DNA of 64,000 nt. Source: Bugula neritina. Lineage: Eukaryota; Bryozoa; Gymnolaemata; Cheilostomatida; Bugulidae. Each line of letters starts with the position of its first letter. The first letter of the stretch is position 1. The translations under genes and the position numbers were made by a program. This document shows positions 23,100 to 45,400 of the stretch, piece by piece. The notes under the pieces were generated by a model. The model searched no databases. It saw only the letters and a list, made by a program, of their open reading frames with translations, and was not told the DNA's origin. The stretch lies in the NCBI GenBank assembly GCA_964035545.1, contig OZ037769.1:16476633-16540632 (forward strand). The letters run 5' to 3'.

Positions 23100-25400
23100 C
23101 ATTGAACTCAACTGAAAGCTACACCAACGATAGCTAAATGTCAGCAGGCTAGTTAGAGAGCTCAATGCGAAGCCCGTTTTCAGTTGAAAAGATAGCGTTT
23201 CAAGTTCCGGTTGTAAGAAAGTAAAACATCTCATATATTAAATACAAAAAATAATAAAAATAATTTTTTTTTTAAATTTAAATTGCACTTATTGTTTAAA
23301 TTATTAAATTTTAATAATAATTTTTTTTAACTTGAAAGCAACAACTCAATAGCGTCCATGAAAGCGATATTTTCCTGCGACAGGAGTTGCCTACACTGTT
23401 GCTATAATTATTATGAGGCTGTTATAATGAAACTGTACTGCGATATTAGTCAGTTGTGCAGGGGAATTCCCAAATATCGCTTTCAGTCACTGCAAGGTCC
23501 AAAGGCAGAAAACATTACATTTGGGTGGCAGGTACTAACAAATTACACTGTCAAATTAATTGAATAAAAATTGACTCTCAAAACAAACTTTTGGCGTTTT
23601 TGATGAATTTAAAACACATCAATTATTGCCATTAGTAATTATAAATTAATATTAGAAATAGCTATAGGATAGGAGTATTTCTACCAGTATCACTATCACT
23701 ATCAGTATCAGTATGAGTATCAATATCATAGTCATACTCATAGTGATTTACTTATTCTTTATTTCTTAGTCTTATTCTAAGAGTTAGTAACAGTAACACT
23801 AACCGTAAGTTGGAAGATGAATTCATTAAAGCAGCAGTGGTACTGCCTTATTAGTTAGTAATAGTATCGTAGTAGGTCTCCAGTCACAATAGGAGCAGTA
23901 CAATCACTGAGTCAGAATCAGCACTAGGTCTACATCTACTAAATTGCTAGTACTACTAAACGTGTTTCACTTTGACTTTGTGCTTCTTCATATTGAATAT
24001 CTTCTATTTTTGCGACTAGATCATCGCGATTGACTACCACTAATAGTAATAGTGATGGTATTGCTTTCAGTTTTACTAATAGTAATACTAATGCACTTAT
24101 AGTAATTAAGATTTAGTACCTATCATTATGATTATCACTATGAGTAAATAAAATACTAGTATTACTATTATAGGTATAGGTGTATTACTAAGACTATTAG
24201 ACTAAGAGCAATAAGAATAGGTTTTGTACATGGTAATACAAATGCTGAAATAGTTTAAGTATTGAGTATTGTTCGTACTATAAAAAGTCCCATGTGCCTG
24301 CGGAACAAAAAGTTAATCACCCACTCAATCGGAATGCATGGATAAAATCAAATGTAAAAGCTCACCTTTATGATTGCATGAAGACCAATATTGAATAAAT
24401 AAATAAAAATAAGTATGACCACTTTAAATGTTGTGATTCGTTATCGTTATTGAGTGACAGTTGTAATTTGTGATTATCTGTTTTCAAATAGATGCGCTCA
24501 TATTGAATTCTGATAGGGAAAACACTCTCATTGATAGTAATTATACTTATATTCTAATGGATGAGGTTATAAATATAATATTTATATTTATTGCTAGTAA
24601 TAAATAAAAGTATGACCACTTTAAATATCATTATTCATTATTATTAAGGAAATCGAATAGAACAGTGACATTTGTTGTTTATAATAAATTATATTTTATA
24701 AGTTTAAGCTGCTACCATTATGATGTTGGTATAAAGGTAGTAATCATATAATGTCATATAAATGATAGGTGACGGTAATATGTAAAGTATAATATCAAAT
24801 AGGTTTTGTATATGTATCACGTTTGTTACTACTCTACATATAAATAGTTTTAATATGTTAAATTTGTTTGTCTTCAGTCAGTTCTTGGAGCCTATCACTT
24901 TTTTCACTACTTTTGGTGAGTAAATTATGGATAGCTTCCTGCCATTTACTAGTCTTATGCAATTTTTCAACAAATGCAAATAGCTTAAGCTGATTATAAA
25001 ATGTTAAAGCACAATATTATTTTTAGTATCCTCGACAGTTTTAATCAGGCTACAAATTTAATTTATTTCTGATATCAATAGTGTTTAATTGATACAAGAA
25101 TTATATGTTGTAGATCAAAAATAGTATTTTTTTTAGAAATCTTTCTTCAATTTAGAAAATGCAAAAGTTTTATGAATGAGCGAAAAAAATAGAAACTGTT
25201 ACATAAACAACTGAGCTAGCTTTGCATGATTGCTATATATTAACACATTAAATGATTTTTTACTTGCCATCAGTGTACTAGAAAAAAATAAGAACAGGTT
25301 ATGTTACTAATACATGCAACTATAAGGTTTCAGTGAACAAAATATAAAAGTTGTTGAAATTTAAAATGACCACCAAACTTGAAACTAGAAATTTATGGCT
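23100..25400. other. Intergenic region between divergent genes
   Basis: This spacer separates the IGF2BP start from the deltex-like start, so it probably holds both promoters. It contains low-complexity cactatcagtat-type words at 23680-24200. A short duplicated segment (aagtatgaccactttaaat) occurs at 24410 and 24610. No gene seen. Confidence 0.5.
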
Positions 25401-25435
25401 CTGAACTAAAAGAAGTTTGTGTATTCAGCTATGCA

Positions 25436-33067
<7,632 letters not shown>

Positions 33068-33292
33068 TAATGACAATATGTAACCCCAGAAATATTATGT
33101 TACGAAAATTTCTAAATATTTTAGAGACAGATATTATATTCTATAAATTAGCTTTCCAATTCCAGCTGTATGTGCTATTCTATACATGATTATGTGGCTT
33201 TTGGCTTTTCTGTTATCTTTTCAGTGATTTTGAGTTAGTGTTATTTTTTGCAATCAATATTAATTGTGCTATTGATTTCAACAAGCTAATTA

Positions 33293-33298
33293 AATAAA
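33293..33298 (+). terminator. Candidate poly(A) signal of the macrodomain-deltex gene
   Basis: AATAAA about 225 bp after the stop. The stretch 33300-34300 is AT-rich with no gene; 33590-33620 resembles the SINE family B tail (aggggcttttctcaacctga). Confidence 0.4.
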
Positions 33299-34320
33299 TT
33301 ATAAACGCATATATTTCATTATATATTGCATAGGGATATATAGTATTAAAGCTGCAGCTGTACACTATAGAGTAAATCTATTAGTCTGAAATTCGTACTG
33401 CTTTATAGTAAATATGCACTGAAAATAATAACATAACATATAAGAGTTGAAAATGTTTGTTCAACAACTTTTGTAATTGGTATGTTTCACACTGCTTTCT
33501 TCAGTTTAGTACGCTATTAAGGAAGTTTTTTATAGCCTAATTCCTGTGAGAACATAGCTTTTTTCTTATCAAGAACAGGGGCTTTTCTCAACCTGACTTC
33601 TCCTTTAGACCAAAGAATGGTATACGGGTTTGGTAGCTTTTTATAGCAACTAAATCAGTAAATTGCATGCTGCTGCAGAAATTACATTATATTTGGTTTT
33701 GCCCATCAAACAGAAGTAAAGGCTGGAGAGGAAACCAGTTAAATCCATGTTGTGTTACTAGCTAGTATTGAGTTGAAAATCAATTAAAGATTAGTTGAAG
33801 TCAATGGTGCACAAATAATTTTCACTTTGTACCTTATGACTATCCAAAATGTGTATTGAAATAGTCAACCTGTGTTGGAAATCACAGACGGTCAGTAAAA
33901 GTGCACTTGTCTGGCCTGTCAAAGTTACAATAACTCTAAAGTTGTTATTATATGACATGTCGGATTTCAAATGACTCAGCAACTGGTATATGAGACGCAG
34001 TGCCTGGTGATTGCACATTTTCATTACACCTATAAGACATATTTAATTTTCAATGCAACTGCTAGCACAAGTGCAGGGTTGTTTGAAGTAACACATTATT
34101 AAAATTAATGAATTTATATAAATCTCATACCAATTTCTTTTATATTATATCAACATAACAAGGCTTGATGAATGCTTTTTGTAAAAAGCTTTTTGCATTG
34201 CTACATATTATGCTAGATATAGCGCTGCAAATAGCTTATGGCTATAAAAAGCTGCTTGATAGGCTGTAGGCCTACCTAACTTCACTTTGAGAACTGGTGT
34301 CTAAAGGAAGACCTCAAGAA

Positions 34321-36798
<2,478 letters not shown>

Positions 36799-36972
36799 AG
36801 GCTATTCTTTGCAACCCACAACCTGTGCAATACAGGATGGGGTGAGAAAATGTTAGCTAGTGGACTAGCTACAAGTTAATTTCCACTATTGTTATTATGA
36901 TGTTGATAATATACTGTTCACTTTTTGTTATTTACTGTAAAAGTTTAATTTGCTATATATAGCTTATAATGC

Positions 36973-36978
36973 AATAAA
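36973..36978 (+). terminator. Candidate poly(A) signal of the short RING-deltex gene
   Basis: AATAAA 175 bp after the stop codon. The following 36980-38180 is AT-rich intergenic DNA with a TA-rich tract at 37850-37920 and no gene seen. Confidence 0.5.
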
Positions 36979-38199
36979 GTTTATTGATTCAAAATATAGA
37001 CTCATTTATACTTATGAGGCTGCAACTAATTTGAGCAGGGTGGTCGGCAATTAGCCCCAGGAATTAAAAAATCTCCATTTATCATTTGAGTAACACAACA
37101 ATCAACTCTGAATGAACTCACTGCACAGTATTTACTTGTAAATAAAGGGAAATTCACTACACTTACTATATACACCAATTATTACATCAATTCAACAGCT
37201 TCATTGATTCTACTTCTGACAAAACCATGTGACTAGAACCTTACTTTGAGAAAGCCAAAAGATGATTTAACTTAATCTGATTTCTTAAGACTACGTCAAT
37301 GTTTAGCAGCTTTCAAATGTAGATTAATACGAATCTGTAATATAGTGCATATAACAACCTGTATAGTGTATCAGTAGTATACGCAGTGAACTTTGAACTC
37401 TGCTAGAATATGAAAGCCTTTAATTTAATAACTTATGTTACATCTACTTCTGGCTGCCAGGGCAGAAGGGTTTCTCCCTTATACAATATATATCTGTATC
37501 CACTCCTTTCTATAGCAAATCAATAGGTTTGTGAGGGATCGGAATTACAATGTTTTGATCAACCTTCAACTATCCTTTGTATTTATGCAAGAGAAGAGAA
37601 ATGTATTGTATAGAACTGAGACCTCTTGAATAAAAATAGAGAAGATCATTTCCCCTGAGAGTTTCCGTGATTTTTTATTCAAATTTTTTTAAGGGTATTT
37701 AAAAACTGATTATTGACATTCAAGAGTTTTTGTCATCCAGTTGAATGTAATAATCAATATGAGTTTTAGCAAGATTTCAAAGTGTCATTATATAGTCATC
37801 TCACAAATAAAATTGCTGTGTCACATATCAGCATGAATTTAACACTATATTCAATAATACTGTATATATTATATGCATATATTTATATAATATATATGTA
37901 TATATATATAAATAAATATTTACATTAAATATTTTAGTATGTAATATTACATATGCAGATTTGTGATACAGTAAATTCTTGTTGCATGTGAGATGCCTAA
38001 TAAAGCATTCAAATCTTGCTGAAACACTGTTCTATTTAATATATTTTATATAATACATATAAATATACAAAAAAACTTTTACAAAACATTCGAATAGAAA
38101 ACTTTTCAGACTTTGTTTTATTAGATGCTTTTACATCCCAAATTTATCCTAATGCTATAGATTTCAGTTGTAACACAAGCACCTGGAGGGGGGGAGGGG

Positions 38200-38424
38200 G
38201 TGAAAATCTGCATACACCTCTTTGGTGACAAACCTAATATGTCTTACAATCACTTCCCATAACAAGCTTCACTGTTTGAATTTAGTATACAATTTCCTAT
38301 CAAGTGCCTATATATATCTCTAATCGAGCATTTGATAGGAGCTTTAACCTAGCAATTGGTTTCAACACCTCACAACTTTATTAGACACAAACAAAACCAA
38401 TTACGTTTGTATCTCTGAAACAAA
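38200..38424 (+). promoter_or_regulatory. Upstream region shared with the second receptor gene
   Basis: About 200 bp before the ATG resembles 42208-42417 before the paralogue. Best-kept blocks: GGTTTCAAC, then ACTTTATTAGACACAAAC (38358-38392), and a CATTTGATAG/CACTTGATAG block further up. Conservation may be promoter constraint or recent duplication. Confidence 0.45.
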
Positions 38425-40467
38425 ATGTCGAACACTGTATGCCCTCTGACAGCCAAGAAACACAAAATGGACCCCTCTACGACCATGTCTGGTGACCAAA
38501 GACATGGCTACACTTATCCTCTACGTGTGGCCCTCCTTATCACTGGACTTTACTCTGGAAGACATGAGAAGAAGTTTCTCACTGTACTGTGTGTAGCCTA
38601 CCACCTGATTTGTTGTATTCTGTCAACTCTACTCTGTCTCACTTGTAAGTATTGCTTCTTCTTAGAACTACAAATTTGTCTTTTGAATAATATTCCCATC
38701 TATCTAGACAGTACAATAACATATTAAATTGGTAATGGAAAAGACGTTAATAAATAATTAAATTCCAGTTTTCAGTAAAATGCGAACCTATAGCGATCAG
38801 TATAGTTGAGATTCTATATAGTAATGAAGTTTTTGATATTCCCCTAGCGTCAGTTTTGACTCTTTAATTTACTTTGAAGATACAATTTATGTTCTCTACT
38901 TTTTAATTATAATTTTAGGTGTGGTAGTGCTCTGTTTGTGGCTTCCAACAATAGAAATGACGATTCACAACTTCGCCATAACAGCTGTTGGCATGTACTG
39001 GTACCTCACTCAGACTATCAGTAACTGGATCTTCTTCTACAACTGTCACAGAGCTGATGGCCTCTTCAGATTGTTCCAGAATATTAAAGATGAAACGGAA
39101 ATAATGAAAACTAAGAACATTAACAGTAAGCCAGCTAAAGAAAAGAGGAATCAAATCATAATATTTCTTGTCTCGACAATATTGGTTGCTGTTAACACTG
39201 GTATAAAACTATGGGACATCACTCACGCGAAAAGCACGGATCCAGTATTAAATTCAATGGTTTTACCAACTTTGAACATTTCTCGCAGTCTCTATGTCAG
39301 CATTGAGTGTGTGTCAGCAAGTGGCTCTGTGCTGCTTTGCATTCAGTGGTTGTACCAACCAGCTTTCTTTGTGAGCATTTGCTACACTGTGTATACAATG
39401 ATGTCCAACTTTAATGAGCATTTCGGGGAGTGTGTAAAGAGATCTGTACAAGACACGATTGACCATATTCATGAATACAGAATGATGCAGTTACGCTTGA
39501 GTGAGCTCGCCGAGTTTATCAACAAGCTGTTTAAGTTCTACTTGGCAAACACCATCACAGACTTGGTGATCGGACCACTAGTGTTTCTCTACTTGCTGTC
39601 CACGCCACAAATGGGAGCATTTGACTTGTTTGGACAACTCAACATGACCTACTGGTTCATATCCTCCGGACTCATCATTCTATCCTGCGTCTTTTTCTCT
39701 CAAATTATAGCAGATGTGGTAAGTAAAACTCTAGTTGTTCTGTTAAATAATGCATGATAAGGTCAAGGGTCATTAATAATTTTATTATTGATTTAGTCTG
39801 GAGAAGCATACGGACATCTGCTGAACCTGATGGATGACCAGACAGAGTTGACCGTCACTCAAAGTCATCAGGTGAAGTTAAACTAGTCTTGTCTTGTCTT
39901 TCTACAGTCCGCATGTTATTGTAATGATTCTGGAAACTATAGTACGTGTGTGTAAGATTGTATTTTATAAAAGTTCGGGATAGAGCTGATTTGAATTAGC
40001 ATTTTATTCCACAGTTTATTTGGTTTAAAATCTGTCAAGCAAACTAGTTTATCTGTATCTCAACACAAATAAAAATTATATAGATCAAGTGGAATCAATT
40101 ATTATATTTTATAAATAAAATTATATATATACCCACTGAACATAACAGGTATTGTTATTCCTTCTGTTGTTAGATTCAGCTGTTCATTAGTAAGACTCAG
40201 TCTCCAGATACTATAACCATGGGGAGAGTATTAGATGTGAACAAGGAGCTCGGTCTAACAGTGAGTACACCTACTTAGGCTATATTGTAGATACTTAGTC
40301 TATATTGTAGATACTGAGTCTATATTGTAGGTACTTAGTCTATATTGTAGATACTTAGTCTATATTGTAGATACTGAGTCTATATTGTAGATACTGAGTC
40401 TATATTGTAGATACTGAGTCTAATGGTGACGTACTACCTAGTGATGTTACAGTTTAACCAAAGTTGA
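38425..40467 (+). CDS. Gustatory-receptor-like 7TM protein 1
   Basis: Exons 38425-38644, 38919-39718, 39797-39871, 40174-40260 and 40411-40467 give 412 residues in frame, the usual size for this family. Several hydrophobic segments (for example FLTVLCVAYHLICCILSTLL and IIIFLVSTILVAV) fit seven membrane passes. The tiny last exon encodes TYYLVMLQFNQS and the stop, matching the TYhhhhxQF signature in TM7 of insect-type gustatory receptors. Family knowledge predicts an intracellular N terminus and a ligand-gated channel. A ligand cannot be read from sequence. The last exon's acceptor lies in a 20-bp array whose units all end ttgtag. A paralogue follows 2 kb downstream. Confidence 0.85.
40270..40410 (+). 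repeat. 20-bp array anchored at a 3' splice site
   Basis: About eight copies of atactgagtctatattgtag. The last copy's ttgtag is the acceptor, and the exon begins ATACTGAGTCTA, so each unit repeats the acceptor plus the exon head. Confidence 0.96.
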
Positions 40468-41123
40468 AGATGGAAGATGGGTGTCCTTGACATATCCTGT
40501 AATAATTATACATACATTAGTAACTGAATAAGTTTTGTCAACCTTGCTTTTTCAAACAGCCAAAATTCAAGATGCTGTTTGTCTATTGACTACCAAGCTT
40601 CAACCAATTTATATTTATTAAGTGGTTAAACCTTAGACTGATATACAATACAATACAATTATTTCAAATCATTGAGATAGTTTAGAGGTTGCCACGGCAA
40701 CCATATCATTTCATATTATTCATTCATATTATTGCAACATATTTGGAGTTATCTTTCTTTTATACATATATATCTTTGGGAATTCTTTTGATTTATTTTA
40801 AATTGTTATGGACTTGGAGTTATCTTTTTAAGGTATATAATTTTTGGAATACAATAATATTTACTTTTTTGTCATGTGAATCTGAATTGGGCCGAATTCG
40901 GATGCCCCGAAGTTCGGAGTGTTAGATTCAGAAGATCGGGTGCCTGAATATCATTTTCGGGCGTCCGATTCGGCCCGAAATTTGGATAGAATATTCTAAA
41001 ATTAGAAGCGCCCAAATTCTAGAATACAATAGGACGAGCTCGCCAGCATAGATTCAGTCTACTGCTGGAGCGCGGAGAGAACACTACCTACCTATATACA
41101 GATACTTTGTTTGGAAGCATACC

Positions 41124-41129
41124 AATAAA
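41124..41129 (+). terminator. Candidate poly(A) signal of receptor gene 1
   Basis: AATAAA about 660 bp after the stop. The stretch 40470-42200 otherwise holds AT-rich DNA and a CpG-rich imperfect inverted repeat at about 40885-40985. Confidence 0.3.
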
Positions 41130-42207
41130 GATATCTTACACCTAAAATTGCCTTTTCTCTTTTGCTAACAAAAAGTTATTTTCACTAGATAAAATTTTTA
41201 CAATCCCACAATTTATCACATATTTGGTGTAAGCTGATTGGCCAACCCTCTCTACAACACATTATTCTGTATCATTTCATTTTATGCTATAATAAGTATG
41301 TTGGTTTATTGCATTTGTTCAATATATTGTTTTGACAAAGCACTACCTCTCAAAGCAATACAAACAATTAGCAAACTGTTAGTAAATATTACAGACTAGT
41401 TTCATATATTATATTACTCATATATATTACCAGATCCACTGTTTCTTATTTATGCATGTAGAATTATTATTTAACTGTATCTATTCCTAATTTAATAACT
41501 GTATATGATCAGTTCTAATAGCAGTATATTATGAGAATAAATTTTGAATCATTGAAAAGGTATTAGTTGTAAGTACTCATAGTAAAATACTGGGTTAATA
41601 ATGATTATTGAAGAATAAGTAATGTGTCTACCAATTTAAACTTTTTAACAATAAGTTTACCCGTTTATGCCCTTAAGTGCTATCCACTCCTTTTATGCTA
41701 TCTATATCAAATCAAGGTTTTCGAGTGAGTTATAAAATATTGTAAATGTAATATTTAGCTCTGTTTCATTGTTAATATATTGAGTTTTGCTGACTAGACA
41801 AAAGGGTTGAGAGACTGATTATCTCTTGAACATAAGTTAAGAGTAAGTGAGAGCATCCGCCATTTTGTATTTCAAACTCATTCAGGATGTTATAAATACT
41901 GAGTATCGATATCACGCCAAGGTTTGTGTTATACGGCCATGGATAATAATCAATAAACTTATAATATAAATATATATGCAATGCACAATGGTAGTATAGC
42001 GTGAAGTATGGTATAAATCATAAAAAGTTACACAACAATTGTGTGACAAACGAAACAGAGTTTTATAATTTTAATGAATCGCCCATATATACCCCTGAGA
42101 GACATCTTTACACAACAAATATGTTTTCTATGCAGAGACATAAAGTTTGACCCAAACGTTGTGTCTGTGTTGTAATATATACATGTGCATAAAAATGAAA
42201 AAGGGGG

Positions 42208-42417
42208 CCAAATCTGGTTACACCTCTTATATGCTAAACTTAATATGTCCTACAATAATAAGCATCACTGTTGCATATATTCAGACCCCAAGCAAAGCAT
42301 TACATGCATTTCTATTGGAACACTTGATAGCAATTATCATGACATAGCAATAGGTTTCAACAGCTTATAACTTTAATAGACACAAACAAAACAAAAAGTT
42401 TGTATATCTAGAATAAA
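42208..42417 (+). promoter_or_regulatory. Upstream region shared with the first receptor gene
   Basis: This is the counterpart of 38200-38424, with AGGTTTCAAC, ACTTTAATAGACACAAAC and CACTTGATAG kept in the same order and spacing. Confidence 0.45.
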
Positions 42418-45400
42418 ATGTCGAACACTGTACGGCCTCTGACAACCAAGAAAGACTCCTCTACGACCATGTCTGGTGACCAAAGACATGGCTACACTTA
42501 TCCTCTACGTGTGGCCCTCCTTATCACCGGACTTTACTCTGGAAGACACGAGAAGAAGTTTCTCACTGTACTGTGTGTGGCCTACCATCTGATTTGTTGT
42601 ATTCTGTCAACTCTACTCTGTCTCACTTGTAAGTGTTTCAATTTGAGTTGCATATGATATGTTTTAAATAATTTTACCACATTATATTATAGACAGCACA
42701 ATAACATTCTATATGAGTATACGATATCAAAGCTGAGAGATTTGATTTGATAAATGAATCATTAAAATAATATATTAATTGATTTCCTAGACAATCAAAC
42801 AATGAAAAATTTGTTACATAATTACAATAGTATAGTAAATATTTGATGTAGTAATTGAGTCTATAACATTTCTAGAGTAATTTTTGCTTGATTCTTTAAG
42901 CTTTACAGTTCTAATCTTATTTGTCTATTGTCTATTGTCTAGGTGTGGCTGTACTGTGTTTGTGGCTTCCAACCATAGAGAAAACCATTCACAGCTTGGC
43001 AGTAACCACTGTGGGCATGTATTGGTACCTCACCCTAATGATTAACAACTGGATCTTCTTCTACAACTGTCACAGAGCTGATGGCCTGTTGAGATTGTTC
43101 CAGAATATTAAAGATGAAACGAAAATTATGAAAACTATGAACATTAACCGTAAGCCAGCTAAAGAAAAGAGGAATCAAATCATAATATTTGTTGTCTCGA
43201 CAATACTGGTTGTTGGTAACACTGGTATAAAGCTATGGGACATGACTCATTCGAAGATACTAGACCCGATATTCAATTCGATGACTTTACCTACTCTGAA
43301 CATTTCTCACAGCATTTACGTCAGTATTGAGTGTGTGTCAGCAAGTGGCTCTGTGCTGTTTTATATACAGAGCTTGTACCAACCAGCCTTCTTCGTGAGC
43401 ATTTGCTACACTGTGTATACAATGATGTCCAACTTTAATGAGCATTTCGGGGAGTGTGTAAAGAGATCTGTACAAGAAACGATTGACCATATTCATGAGT
43501 ACAGAATGATGCAGTTACGCTTGAGTAAGCTGGCCAAGTCTATCGACAGGTTGTTCAAGTTCTACTTGGCAAACACCATCACAGACTTGGTGATTGCTTC
43601 TTTAGTATTTCTATACTTGTTGTCAACTCCACAAATGAAAGCATTTGATTTCTTTGGTCAACTAACCATGTCCTACTGGTTCTTATCTTCTGGACTCATC
43701 ATCTTATCTTACGTCTTCGTCTCTCAACTTGTAGCAGATGTGGTAAGTAAAACATTAATAGTTATGCAATTGCATATAGTGTCCAGGGGTGGGTGCAGTG
43801 ATGGAGAAATTGAAAAAAGCCTGTGCTGTGAATTTGAAATGTAGCAAAAGTGAAAAATAACTGGGATTCGAACCCGAAACCTCTGGTTTGCAAGCAAGTG
43901 TGCAAACCATTACACCACGAGGACCACTGGATAAAATCAACACTACAAAAAGAAGTTATACTCTCTCAAGAATTTCAACTGCCCCCCTCCAAACCGAAAG
44001 TTATAAAGAAATTTACATTCAGGGGCAATAGTGGGGAAATTGGAATAGCCTAAGTCTTTTAGCATTTTTATTAAAAATTGTTGCTCAGGCTAAAATTCTT
44101 ACAAGAACATAACTCTTTATGCTACAATTATAATCTAGGGCAAAGGCTTTTTTCAACTTCTCCATTTACCGCACTTTATAGGTATCTACCTCAAAATTTA
44201 AAGATAGTATGCTATCTTAATATCTCTACTGCTGCTCCTAAATGGTAGTCCAGGTCCAATCACTAATAATTATTGATTATTGATTTAGTCTGGAGAAGCA
44301 TACGGACATTTGCTGAACTTGATGGATGACCAGACAGAGTTGACCGTCACTCAAAGTCATCAGGTGAAGTTAAACTAGTCGTGTCTTTTAAAATAGCAGA
44401 GTCTTTCTATAGTCCGCATGTTATTCTAATGATTATGGTAACTATATAGTACGTGTGTGTAAGATTGTGTAAGATCGTGTCTCTTTAGATAGTAGATACC
44501 TTCTAGTTAGTATAACTTCCTTCTAATATCTTAAAAAAGATGTGAAGAAAACAAAAATATTTTTACAAATTTTAAATGAACTTCAACCTCTACACTGGAG
44601 AACTGAGGACATCCTGGCCTGAAACCTTTCATATTTGTCTAAACTCACCAGAAATTGAAAAAACCCATTTAATTCAACTTCTAAAAGCAGTTCATTTGCA
44701 ATTATTAGAGCTGCTCTACTTTATATAAATAAAGAAATAAATAAAAAATTTTACAACTTCAAAAAATTTGTACCACAAATATTGCTACTGTAACATCCAT
44801 TACAAAATTTCCCAAAAGCTTTCTTTTAAACTATAGTCCAGTTTAAAAACTATCGCGTCCTTTAAACTGGAGTTTGAAGTTAGTAAACAATAACGTGCGG
44901 TTGCTCTTTAAACAAGTAACATTATCATGCGTTTGTAATAAAGCTGGAGTACATTGAAAATATTATGCATTCTAAATTATAAATATAATAACTTTTATGA
45001 ATAATATTATAATATATACTGGACTGCACATTGATGGTAACAAATGGCCCTCACCCTTACATTGGTCTTGGTGGTTTCATCCCATGCAGTTAGACGTTAT
45101 TTTTTATTTTGGTAACATAATAATGCATATAACTGATTGCTAAATAGCTAATGTGCTAATTATTATAGCGGTAATAGCTAATATGAAGCATCTGGAATAA
45201 TAGGCCACTTTTCATGGATTTGTGTGGGACAAAAGACAGTAATATATTATTAATACTTATATAAATATTGGTATAGAATATGCAAAATTAACCAATTAAT
45301 GCAGATCGCAGGAATTTATTTATGTGCTAGATAACAAACAACTGATCCAAGTTTATTTAAATATACATATGCTTCAATAATATTCAAATAAATTGCATTT

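Noticed and set aside
37850-37925. Replication origin or promoter-like TA tract
   Set aside because: Simple AT-rich microsatellite; nothing else supports a function.
40885-40985. MITE with CpG-rich inverted ends (gggccgaattcgg / ccgattcggccc)
   Set aside because: The arms pair imperfectly and I cannot define ends or a target duplication.
43855-43930. Functional tRNA gene
   Set aside because: Same reasoning; the sequence runs directly into the SINE B tail and the head does not close cleanly.
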